A stretch of DNA of 64,000 nt, taken from positions 206,266-270,265 of the forward strand of contig NZ_CH672377.1 of assembly GCF_000153105.1 (NCBI RefSeq), given 5' to 3'. Positions 27,519 to 36,009 of the stretch are shown here, one piece after another (the stretch's first letter is position 1; each line of letters begins with the position of its first letter). Under the pieces are notes generated by a model. It ran no database searches. It was not told where the DNA came from and saw nothing but the letters and a program-made list of their open reading frames with translations. This stretch comes from Blastopirellula marina DSM 3645. GTDB taxonomy: Bacteria; Planctomycetota; Planctomycetia; Pirellulales; Pirellulaceae. The position numbers and the translations under genes are program-made.

Positions 27519-29078
27519 ATGACGCCACTTCTCGCTTTCTTCCACATGTCGTCAAAGAACTTCGGTCACTGGGTCACTTCGCTGTGGCTGTTTGGCATAG
27601 GCGTTATCCTGGGCGGCCTGGTCGTCTTTGTCGCCTGGTCCGTGGTCAAGGCGCTCGCCCCGAAGTATGCCGACCGCTGCGTTGAAGCGCTGCGGGGTTC
27701 AATCTTGTTTCCGATCACGATGGTGATGTTGATCTGGGCGGCGATCGGCGTTTTTGGAACCTTTGCGGTCCAGGAACCAACCGCGATCCTCAACTCACTC
27801 CGTCGACTTCCGTACGCCGGCGCGACCGATCACAAAATTGAGATCCCGGCAACGTCCGAACTGAACGCCGATGGCACGGTTCCGACCGTGGACCTCAACA
27901 TCCAAGTCGATTCCGACGAACTCTCGAAACTCGAAATCGACGCGACTGGACGCTTTGACTTGGTCGCGCGCATTGTCGGCGAGCCGGAAGACGTTGCAAC
28001 CTACACCATCCGAGAAGCTTCGGTCTGGCAATGGACGCGCGGCGACAAAGCGTTTCTCTCGCGCAAACTACCGCCGGGACAAATGGTCGAGTTCTTTGCT
28101 CGCAATGACACCGAAACCCCGATCGAAGGGGTCATGACGGTCACGATCGAGCCGGAGCATGTGGAAGCAGTCTCGATCTTTTCGACCGCACTGATCGTCG
28201 CGACGCTCTACTTTGTCTACTTTGGCTACTCGATGTTCTTCCCGAAGACGGTCGCAATTTCTGAGGCGACCGCAACGTCCGAAATCTCCCAACTCCTGTT
28301 CATGCTGTGCGCCGTCATCGGCTGCTTGTTCATGATCATCGCGATTTACCTGCCGTATCAGACCTTTGGCGAAGACATCAAGGTCCTCAAACATACCGGC
28401 CTCCAGGTGATGCTGATCTTGGGGATGATCGTCGCGATTTGGGCCTCCAGTACGTCGATCTCGGACGAAATCGAAGGCAAGACGGCGCTGACGCTCCTCT
28501 CGAAGCCGGTCAGCCGTCGCCAATTCATCATCGGCAAGTTCCTGGGCATCGTCGGCGTGGTCGCGGTGCTGTTTGTGATGGTCACCCTCTTCTTCCTGCC
28601 GGCCGTCGCCAGCAAGCCGATGTTCGACTCACGCGAAGGCGCCACCTTCGAGTACGAACGCTTTGGCGAAAAGGGGATCAGCTGGCAACTGCTGCACGAA
28701 GAAACGGTCGACGTCGTTCCCGGCATCGTGCTGGTCTTTCTCGAAACCGTCGTCTTGGCGTCGGTCAGCGTCGCGATCTCGACGCGCCTGCCGATGATCG
28801 CCAACTTTATGATCACCTTTGGCGTCTATGCAATGGGTCACCTTACCCCGGCGATCATGCAAGTTTCGGCCCAAGGGTTTGAACCGGTGAAGTTTGTCGC
28901 CAGTTTGTTGGCGACCGTCTTGCCGGTGCTAGAGAACTTTGAGATTTACGGCGCCATCTCTGCAGGCCGCGAGGTCCCGATGGAGTACATAGCGCTATCC
29001 GCACTCTTTGCGATGCTCTACAGCTTGATGGCGATGTTCTTGGCGCTAATTTTGTTTGAAGACCGCGACCTGGCGTAA
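27519..29078 (+). CDS. ABC-2 type membrane permease
   Basis: This 519-residue protein has about eight membrane segments in two groups, separated by an extracytoplasmic domain (about 95-225) rich in beta-strand-like sequence. The motif SSTSISDEIEGKTALTLLSKPVSRRQFIIGKF is the typical cytoplasmic elbow of NosY/ABC-2 permeases (IEGKTALTLLSKPVSR). Such permeases need an ATP-binding partner, but none lies in the flanking genes. The transported substrate is unknown. A strong terminator follows. Confidence 0.87.
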   Translation: MTPLLAFFHMSSKNFGHWVTSLWLFGIGVILGGLVVFVAWSVVKALAPKYADRCVEALRGSILFPITMVMLIWAAIGVFGTFAVQEPTAILNSLRRLPYAGATDHKIEIPATSELNADGTVPTVDLNIQVDSDELSKLEIDATGRFDLVARIVGEPEDVATYTIREASVWQWTRGDKAFLSRKLPPGQMVEFFARNDTETPIEGVMTVTIEPEHVEAVSIFSTALIVATLYFVYFGYSMFFPKTVAISEATATSEISQLLFMLCAVIGCLFMIIAIYLPYQTFGEDIKVLKHTGLQVMLILGMIVAIWASSTSISDEIEGKTALTLLSKPVSRRQFIIGKFLGIVGVVAVLFVMVTLFFLPAVASKPMFDSREGATFEYERFGEKGISWQLLHEETVDVVPGIVLVFLETVVLASVSVAISTRLPMIANFMITFGVYAMGHLTPAIMQVSAQGFEPVKFVASLLATVLPVLENFEIYGAISAGREVPMEYIALSALFAMLYSLMAMFLALILFEDRDLA

Positions 29079-29103
29079 GACCGGCGGATGAAAGTTCACT
29101 GCC

Positions 29104-29148
29104 AAAAAAAAAATGCGACGCTGCCCAACAGCGTCGCATTTTTTTTTT
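29104..29148. terminator. Bidirectional intrinsic terminator
   Basis: An 11-bp G/C-rich stem, ATGCGACGCTG with CAGCGTCGCAT, is flanked by an A run on the left and a T run on the right. It can end both the ABC-2 permease gene and any leftward transcript. Confidence 0.92.
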
Positions 29149-29228
29149 GCGCCGCGCTACTCTTCGCCTCGCAGAACAATGCCAGCCAAGATCACGCTGA
29201 ACAGTTTCGCAACGGGATCAAGCTGGGG

Positions 29229-30584
29229 CTATTTCCGCCATGGAACGTTCCCGGCCGCTTGGATCTGACGACGCAGCGCGTTGGCCATTTCGCGGTAGAT
29301 TTTGGGGGCCTTCTGAACCAGGTTGTTTTGCTCCTGGGGATCTTCACGAAGGTTGTAAAGTTCGAGCGGGCTGTAAGGATCATTTTGCATCAACTTCCAG
29401 TCGCCGCGCACCAGCGCCTGATAATCTTTGCCGCCGTACCGCAAACCACCTTCGCGACGGACAAAGTACAGATCACGGGGCCGAGCATGGAAAGCCGGCT
29501 TTCCCTCCAGAATCGGCAATAGACTCACCGCGTCGAGTTGATCACTCGGATGGCGGCCGGCTAGTTCAAGGAACGTCGGAAAGACGTCGAAATTTAAGCC
29601 GGCGTAGTCGCTGTACGAGCCTGCTTTCACCTGGGCGGGCCAGCGGACGAAGAACGGAACCTTGAGGCCGCCGTCATAGTGGCTTTGCTTGCCGTCGCGC
29701 CAAGGGTCGTTGTTTTGGGCATGCGGCAAACTGCCGCCGTTGTCACTGCAGAAGACGACCACGGTGTTCTCGGCCAGTCCAGCGTCGTCAAGCGTTTTCA
29801 AAACGCGGCCGACCGCGTCGTCCAGGTGCTGCACGAAGGCGACGTTCGCGGCCCGCTTTTCATCAAGATGCGGTTGTTCCTGTTTCACCTTGGCCAGCCA
29901 ATCGGCAGGCGGCTGAATCGGAAAGTGGGGCGCATTATAGGCCAGGTACAGAAAGAACGGCTCGTCAGCGCCCGCTTGTTGCTGGAGATACTCTTGCGCC
30001 CAGGTCGTGAACAGGTCCGTCGCATGCCCTTTCGGCTCGATCGGCTGATCGTTCAACCGCATATAGTTGACGCCGTGCCGCAGGTGGGTCGTGTAGCTGT
30101 CCATCATGTCTCCCAGGAAACCATGGAAGTGATCGAAGCCGCGTTGGTTGGGCGTATTGGGAGACTCCAAACCGAGGTGCCACTTACCGACGATCGCGGT
30201 GCGATAGCCGGCCTGCTTCAACTCGGTGGCCAATGTCGGAACCGACGGCGCGAGATAACCCCACGAGTTCTCAGGCTGCGTACGAATCACGCCAGGCACG
30301 CCCACTCGGTCAGGATACCGACCGGTGAGCAGCGCGGCCCGCGATGGTGAGCAAACCGTGCAGTTGGCCCGCATGCTAGTGAAGGTCATTCCCTGCGCGG
30401 CCAAGCGATCAAAGTGGGGAGTAGCCACGTCCGATTTGTGATAGGTCGAAACGTCGCCGTAGCCCAGATCGTCGGCAAAAATAATCAGAAAGTTAGGGCG
30501 AGCGTCAGCCGCGTTCACGGCGGGGACCAAAGTCAACAATGTCAGCGCGGCGGACAAGACGTAGCGGAAGAGAGGCAAGTTCAT
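29229..30584 (-). CDS. Secreted sulfatase (arylsulfatase A type)
   Basis: This 451-residue enzyme hydrolyses sulfate esters, probably of sulfated polysaccharides, as is typical of marine planctomycetes. A signal peptide of about 25 residues is followed by NFLIIFADDLGYGDVS (metal-binding Asp pair). The formylglycine motif is CSPSRAALLTGR, whose first Cys is modified by the maturation enzyme. KWHLG and CSDNGG are further active-site segments. All key residues are present. No polysaccharide lyase or sulfatase-maturing enzyme is adjacent, and the substrate cannot be inferred. Confidence 0.93.
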   Translation of the reverse strand: MNLPLFRYVLSAALTLLTLVPAVNAADARPNFLIIFADDLGYGDVSTYHKSDVATPHFDRLAAQGMTFTSMRANCTVCSPSRAALLTGRYPDRVGVPGVIRTQPENSWGYLAPSVPTLATELKQAGYRTAIVGKWHLGLESPNTPNQRGFDHFHGFLGDMMDSYTTHLRHGVNYMRLNDQPIEPKGHATDLFTTWAQEYLQQQAGADEPFFLYLAYNAPHFPIQPPADWLAKVKQEQPHLDEKRAANVAFVQHLDDAVGRVLKTLDDAGLAENTVVVFCSDNGGSLPHAQNNDPWRDGKQSHYDGGLKVPFFVRWPAQVKAGSYSDYAGLNFDVFPTFLELAGRHPSDQLDAVSLLPILEGKPAFHARPRDLYFVRREGGLRYGGKDYQALVRGDWKLMQNDPYSPLELYNLREDPQEQNNLVQKAPKIYREMANALRRQIQAAGNVPWRK

Positions 30585-30786
30585 AGCGACGGCTCGATAA
30601 TGAGGATTGGCAAGTTGGGGAGCACGCTGCGCAACCGCACAGCCGGGGGCTGCTTAGCTTAACAGGACCGCGCCCCGGCTCGCTACTTTTTCGCCGGGAA
30701 TCACCAGCAGGCCAAGAAACGCGAAAGCCCCTCGCAAGCGAGAGGCTTCGTCTAGTATCAGCTGCGCAAGCGGGATCGTCGCGCGA

Positions 30787-31866
30787 CTACGCCGCTTCTC
30801 GTTTTTGCGGCGCCAAACCTGGCATCGGCGTGAATTGCGGTCCGCGTACCGAGCGTTGAGCTTCGTGCCAGACGTGACGTTGCACGCTTTTGGCGACCAT
30901 GTTGGCGACGATGACCGCTTCGCGTCCTGCGGCGCCGTCAACCCGCGGCTTTTCGCCCGTTTGCATCGCATGCACAAAATCGGCCTGTTCGTCGGCGATC
31001 GCATTGGTCGCCGGCAATTCGACTTCTTCCAGGGGCAGAAGCGACTCGAACAAGTGCTGGCGAATATGGTCCTTCTCGGCCTGCGGCAACGCGTGAACGT
31101 CTAAGTCGCCTGCGGCTAGGCGCGCGTCAGGCTTGATCGACTGCAACTTACGGCTGCCCATATCGATCTGCACAAAGCCGCCGGCATGGAAGACCTTCAT
31201 CTCACGACGCGGCGCAAAGCTGCTGCGCGATGCGGTCAGATTGGCGACACAACCGTTCTCGAAGGTCAAACGGGCCTGCACCATATCTTCGTGTGGTCCA
31301 AAGATGGTCGCGCCGATCGCGTCGACTTCGACCACATGGCTGCCGGCGAGCGACAGCACCAGGTCGATGTCGTGAATCATCAGGTCGAGCGTGACGCCGA
31401 TATCGACCGAACGGAACGAGTAGCCGCTGGTTCGCGACGCTTCGATATACCGCGGACGATCAATCAGCTGGCTCGCCGCAACGAATGCGGGATTGAATCG
31501 TTCGACATGTCCCACTTGCAGGACGCGACCATACGTTTTGGCGAGCGCCAACAAGCGATCGGCGTCCTCAATCGACAAAGTGATCGGCTTTTCGATCAGC
31601 AGATCGACTCCGCTGGCAAGCAGATCGGCTGCGACTTCATAGTGATATTGCGTCGGCGTCGCGATGATCGCAGCGTCAAACTGACCGGCGATTTCGTGAT
31701 GGGACGCGTAAGCGGCGACTCCATTCTCGGCGGCGGAAGCTTCTCGCGCCGCGGCGATCGGATCGACGATCGCGACCAGCTCGAGCCCGGCGGTTTGCTT
31801 GGCCAGACGAGCATGAATTTTTCCGAGGTGACCGGCGCCGATGACGGCGAGACGACGATGCAGCAT
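30787..31866 (-). CDS. Gfo/Idh/MocA family oxidoreductase
   Basis: This 359-residue NAD(P)-dependent oxidoreductase has the Rossmann motif AVIGAGHLGKIHARLA, the catalytic-site EKPI motif (LLIEKPITLS) and the VGHVERFNPAF segment seen in sugar-nucleotide dehydrogenases such as the UDP-GlcNAc 3-dehydrogenase group. The second domain is a mixed alpha/beta fold. It lies 73 bases after lpxC on the same strand, so a role in lipid A sugar modification is reasonable. That is inference: the partner aminotransferase is not in this window. Confidence 0.88.
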   Translation of the reverse strand: MLHRRLAVIGAGHLGKIHARLAKQTAGLELVAIVDPIAAAREASAAENGVAAYASHHEIAGQFDAAIIATPTQYHYEVAADLLASGVDLLIEKPITLSIEDADRLLALAKTYGRVLQVGHVERFNPAFVAASQLIDRPRYIEASRTSGYSFRSVDIGVTLDLMIHDIDLVLSLAGSHVVEVDAIGATIFGPHEDMVQARLTFENGCVANLTASRSSFAPRREMKVFHAGGFVQIDMGSRKLQSIKPDARLAAGDLDVHALPQAEKDHIRQHLFESLLPLEEVELPATNAIADEQADFVHAMQTGEKPRVDGAAGREAVIVANMVAKSVQRHVWHEAQRSVRGPQFTPMPGLAPQKREAA

Positions 31867-31939
31867 GGCGGAATCCTTTCCAGCCTGATTGCTCGTCGCC
31901 GATCTAGAATGCAGCGACGATCGTACCTTGAAAATATAA

Positions 31940-32839
31940 CTAGGCCGAACGTCGCAGGCCCAGTTGAACTTGATTTTCGAGCAGCAATTGCTTGACCAAC
32001 TCGGCGTTCAAGCGATGACCGCTGCGATAAGCGATAACCGAACCGGCGATATCACAGCCGGCGAGCGCAAAGTCGCCAATTAGATCAAGCGTCTTGTGAC
32101 GCACGCATTCGTCGTCAAAACGGAGCTCGTTCTCGATCGGACCTTCCGGCCCAAAGACCACAAGGTCTTGAAAACCAACTTGCTTGCATAGGCCTTGCGA
32201 GCGCAACCACTCGGCTTCGCTTTCCAGCACAAAAGTGCGAGCCGATGACAATTCGTGCTCAAAAAACTTAGGCGTCAGCGAGCCGGTAAGCGTTTCGCGA
32301 CCGATTGGGCTATTAAAACCGTAGTCGAGTCGATATTTGAAATCGAGCTGCAACTTGTTGCTAGGCCGAGCTTCGACCCAAGCTTCGTCATCGCCGACAC
32401 GCACGATGTCAGAAATCACCAATAACTTACGAACCTCGTCTTGCTGGACGATTCCGGCCTGGCGAATCGCTTCGACATAGGCGGCGGAAGAACCGTCGAG
32501 CCCCGGCATCTCGGGCGAAACGACTGCGACTTCGCAGTTGTCGACCTGCATGCCGGAAAGAGCGGCCAACACATGCTCGACCATTTCGACCGAGGCTCCA
32601 CCCACCGTCAGATTGGTGCGCCGCGGCACTTCGATCCGATTGCTGACCAGCGCCGGTACGCGCGGCCGACTGGGCAGGTCTTCGCGAACGAAGGTGATGC
32701 CGGCGTCAATCGGAGCCGGCCGAAATTCGACGCGGTTCGATTTGCCTGACCAGTAGCCAATACCTTCGACCGAGACGCTCGATGCGAGAGTTCGTTGGAA
32801 ACGATACTCGCCGTCGTAACGCAGCAACTGTTTCTTCAT
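31940..32839 (-). CDS. lpxC: UDP-3-O-acyl-GlcNAc deacetylase LpxC
   Basis: This 299-residue zinc deacetylase carries out the first committed step of lipid A synthesis. Zinc ligands are seen in MVEHVLAAL and HKTLDLIGD (H-x-x-x-D), with a catalytic His in YRSGH. The substrate-binding PGLDGSSAAYVEAI segment is also typical. The ATG at 32839 is chosen over a TTG 39 bases upstream. Its presence supports a Gram-negative type outer membrane. It sits between the Skp/OmpH gene (87 bases upstream) and the Gfo/Idh gene, probably one operon. Confidence 0.95.
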   Translation of the reverse strand: MKKQLLRYDGEYRFQRTLASSVSVEGIGYWSGKSNRVEFRPAPIDAGITFVREDLPSRPRVPALVSNRIEVPRRTNLTVGGASVEMVEHVLAALSGMQVDNCEVAVVSPEMPGLDGSSAAYVEAIRQAGIVQQDEVRKLLVISDIVRVGDDEAWVEARPSNKLQLDFKYRLDYGFNSPIGRETLTGSLTPKFFEHELSSARTFVLESEAEWLRSQGLCKQVGFQDLVVFGPEGPIENELRFDDECVRHKTLDLIGDFALAGCDIAGSVIAYRSGHRLNAELVKQLLLENQVQLGLRRSA

Positions 32840-32926
32840 GGATGCCGAATGCGCAAATGGGTGTGCTGCAAATATCAAGCGGCGGTAGGCGCAACTGCCT
32901 CCGCCGCGATTACGACAAAGTCGTGA

Positions 32927-33538
32927 CTAGCGAGGAATCAGACCATTTTGCGGGCGAGCCGTCGCCGGAACGCCAGCGTTCAGCAAAGCAAGCACGTCTT
33001 GGGTGATGTCGATCCGGTTTTGATAGATGACCGGACGATTGATGCCTTCCAACACCGATTGACGGTTGTCGGCTTCGATCTCGGTGCTGTTGTAACGCAA
33101 GACCAACGCGATGTTGTTACGTTCAGCGAACGCAGCGACGGTACGTTTGACTTGATCGTAGACGTTGAAGTAGATGCGGGCTTCTTTTTCCATGAAGTCC
33201 TTCTTCTGCAGCGTCATTTTGACTTGCAGTTCCGACTGCTGACGAGCCACTTCTTCTTCTTTGACTTTGTAGTCGGGCGAGCCTGGCTTGTATTGCGAGC
33301 TGAGCTCTTGAATCATCTTGGTGATTCGGTCGCGTTCGGCGCCGATCGTCTTTTCAGCGGCTTCCACTTCAACTTTGAAGTCTTCCATTTGCCGTTTGAA
33401 AAGGGCGTGACCCTTAAAAACCATGGGAATGTCGATCACGGCGACATTGGTGCCCGACTGGGCGTTCGCCGCTTCCGCGACGAAGTTGACGAAGATCGCG
33501 GTGACCAAAATCGCGGTCAAAGAAAACAGTCGCTTCAC
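32927..33538 (-). CDS. OmpH/Skp family periplasmic chaperone
   Basis: This 203-residue protein starts at GTG (33538) with AAGGAG 8 bases upstream, which removes 73 spurious N-terminal codons of the longer open frame. A signal peptide (VKRLFSLTAILVTAIFVNF...) is followed by NVAVIDIPMVFKGH and a long charged coiled-coil region (about 65-140). This is the OmpH/Skp pattern, in which two helical arms hold unfolded outer-membrane proteins. Linkage to lpxC is usual in Gram-negative envelope clusters. Confidence 0.88.
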   Translation of the reverse strand: MKRLFSLTAILVTAIFVNFVAEAANAQSGTNVAVIDIPMVFKGHALFKRQMEDFKVEVEAAEKTIGAERDRITKMIQELSSQYKPGSPDYKVKEEEVARQQSELQVKMTLQKKDFMEKEARIYFNVYDQVKRTVAAFAERNNIALVLRYNSTEIEADNRQSVLEGINRPVIYQNRIDITQDVLALLNAGVPATARPQNGLIPR

Positions 33539-33791
33539 TTTCAGCACTCCTTGCTGTGTTTGAATTGGTCGTCCTGACCCCGCGGGCGATTTTCGCCGTA
33601 ATACGTCGGCTTTACGGGCAGCGCGACGGATGCGGATGCTGTCAAACGAGCGGCATTCTGCCTGGAAATTGCAAACGGGTAAAGTCCAATATTCCGCACT
33701 TCCGTAATGCTGCGGAAACTCCCGAACCGATACGACTCGGCCTTCTCGATGGTTCACACAATTCGAGAAGATTTCATCGCCAACTTGGTTC

Positions 33792-35813
33792 TTATCGGGG
33801 CGCAGCCAAGGTTACCGTAAGCGTAATTTCCATTCCATCCCGCATAATCGTCACCTTCGCTTTTTCGCCTGCTTTGAAGCCTCGCAGCGCGCCATCAAAA
33901 TCTTCGAGCCCCGCGATCTTACTGTCGCCTAATTGGACGATGATGTCGCCGGCTTTCAGCCCTGCTTTGTCAGCGGGGCTTTCGGGCGAAACTCCTTGCA
34001 GCGCATAACCTTTGCCCACCACACTGAAGTCGGGAATGCTGCCAAAATAGGGGCGTGAACCCGTTCGCCGCTCGGTCGATTCAGGAGCGATCGCCACATA
34101 CTCCGGCGGCGCCGGCATTGCATCGATTGCTAGCGCCGCATCCGCCAGCATGCTGGCGATTCGCCGAATTCCAGCAATGTCCAATTTTTCGACGTCGTCG
34201 CTCGGGCGGTGATAGTCGTCATGCGTGCCGGTAAAGAAATGCATCACCGGGATTTCTTTGGCGTAGAACGACGCGTGATCGCTAGGCCCGTAGCCGCCGG
34301 GATCTTTGGTGACGACAAATTGATAATCCCCGTTCAACTGGTCGATCAGCGCTTCAAATTCTTTCGCCGTGCCGCTGCCGCTGATGATCAGCTTTTCATC
34401 TTTCAGACGGCCAACCATGTCCATGTTGAGCATCGCGACCGTCTTTTCCAGGCTGAAGACCGGATGCTTGACGTAGTAGGCGCTGCCCAGCAGCCCTCGT
34501 TCTTCGCCGGTGAACCCAATAAAGACGATCGTCCGCTGCGGCTTCTCGTCGCTTCCCACAATTCGCCGCGCCGCTTCTAACAGTGCGACGGCGCCAGAAG
34601 CGTTGTCATCGGCGCCGTTATGGATTTCGTGCGTCCAAGGCGCCAGACTTCCTTCTCCTCCGTAGCCAATGTGGTCGTAATGAGCGCCAATCAAAATGAT
34701 TTCGTCGGCCAAGGGACCTTCGCCGTGCAGTACGCCGATCACGTTGCTGACTTCCGCTTGCTCGCGGATCACTTCGGTCTCGCCGATCGCTTTCCACCCG
34801 GTTACGGCGACGCTTTGCGGTTTTTGCGTCATGTTGATGCTGGCTTCCAATTCGGCCAGCGACTTATCCAGGGCCTGCTGCACAACCGGGTCGATCGCGC
34901 TGCGCAGCGCGAAATAGACCGGCAATTCGGGATGACTTGCGTCACTGCCGGCGCCGAGGAACGGAAGCACTTCATCGGTTCCATCCTTTAATTTCTCGCC
35001 GCTCTCGGCGATGGTTTTCGCCAGATCGGTCAGCTTGTCACGCAGTTCGGTTTTCTGTTCGTCCGCCGCGTCGGCGTCGAGTGCGGAGAATTCGGCCTGC
35101 GTCTTGGCGATATCGGAGACCGCCGTATTCCAAACATTCTGTTGATCTTCGCGGCGCGATTCTAGTTCGTCGAGATTGTTGACCATAATCACGGCGGCGG
35201 CGCCATGTTGATAGGCGTTGGAGATCTTGCGGCTAAAGGTCGCATGCCGCGTCGGATGAGGACCGCCAAAGGCGCTATGCGGATTGTGGGGATCTCCCTG
35301 CGGCTCTTTCCGCAGCATCAAGACCGCTTTCCCTTTGACGTCCGTGTCGGCGTAGTCGTCATACAGCAAGTCAGGCGCGGTGATTCCGTAACCGACAAAG
35401 ACGATCGGCAAATCAAACTTGCCGCTGCCGCCAGCCGCCAACGGATTGAACTGCTTCCCCAACTCCAGCGGCGCCGCTTCCTTTTGATCGGGGCCGACCA
35501 GTTTCAGCAAGTTTTGGTCGGCTGGCCCCAATTTGGCGTCGGTGACGACTGTGAAGGATTGAAACGGCTTTCCGCCGACCGCCGTCGTATCGAGCCCGAT
35601 CGACTTCATCTGCTCGGCCATAAACTGCGCCGCTTTGGTCAAACCGGCGGTGCCGACTCCGCGTCCTTCCAGCTCGTCCGATGCGAGAAAACCGACATTC
35701 TCTCGGATCCGCGTGTCGGCGGCTTTTGCGGCCGACTCTTTTTCCGCCATCAGAGGGGCGGCCAGCAGCGGGCAAATGACCACCGTGACCCAAAACGTGC
35801 TTGTGATTCGCAT
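33792..35813 (-). CDS. Secreted M28 family aminopeptidase with PA and PDZ domains
   Basis: This 673-residue protein has a signal peptide (MRITSTFWVTVVICPLLA). An N-terminal M28 segment holds a PA-like insertion (VGYGITAPDLLYDDYADTDV). The zinc peptidase core follows, with GAHYDHIG, GADDNASG, TGEERGLLGS, NMDMVGR and DHASFY, covering the usual two-zinc ligands. A C-terminal PDZ domain ends the protein (GYALQGVSPESPADKAGLKAGD). It would release N-terminal amino acids in the periplasm or outside the cell. The ATG at 35813 is chosen so the signal peptide is N-terminal. It is the first gene of the leftward envelope block. Confidence 0.92.
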   Translation of the reverse strand: MRITSTFWVTVVICPLLAAPLMAEKESAAKAADTRIRENVGFLASDELEGRGVGTAGLTKAAQFMAEQMKSIGLDTTAVGGKPFQSFTVVTDAKLGPADQNLLKLVGPDQKEAAPLELGKQFNPLAAGGSGKFDLPIVFVGYGITAPDLLYDDYADTDVKGKAVLMLRKEPQGDPHNPHSAFGGPHPTRHATFSRKISNAYQHGAAAVIMVNNLDELESRREDQQNVWNTAVSDIAKTQAEFSALDADAADEQKTELRDKLTDLAKTIAESGEKLKDGTDEVLPFLGAGSDASHPELPVYFALRSAIDPVVQQALDKSLAELEASINMTQKPQSVAVTGWKAIGETEVIREQAEVSNVIGVLHGEGPLADEIILIGAHYDHIGYGGEGSLAPWTHEIHNGADDNASGAVALLEAARRIVGSDEKPQRTIVFIGFTGEERGLLGSAYYVKHPVFSLEKTVAMLNMDMVGRLKDEKLIISGSGTAKEFEALIDQLNGDYQFVVTKDPGGYGPSDHASFYAKEIPVMHFFTGTHDDYHRPSDDVEKLDIAGIRRIASMLADAALAIDAMPAPPEYVAIAPESTERRTGSRPYFGSIPDFSVVGKGYALQGVSPESPADKAGLKAGDIIVQLGDSKIAGLEDFDGALRGFKAGEKAKVTIMRDGMEITLTVTLAAPR

Positions 35814-36009
35814 ATTCAGCGGTATCCCAGTAATCCGGAGATAGTTCATGTAACTTTTTTGCAGTACAGTCGATTCTTTTCTAGCGGAGACCGCCGGTCA
35901 ACCATTGCCGTCGCCGCTCCATTTCCCCTGCTGTCAAGCGTGATTGCTACTTCCCACACTGACCCGATAAAATAAAGACTACTTCGATTCGCCAGCATGG
36001 GAGCTAAAC

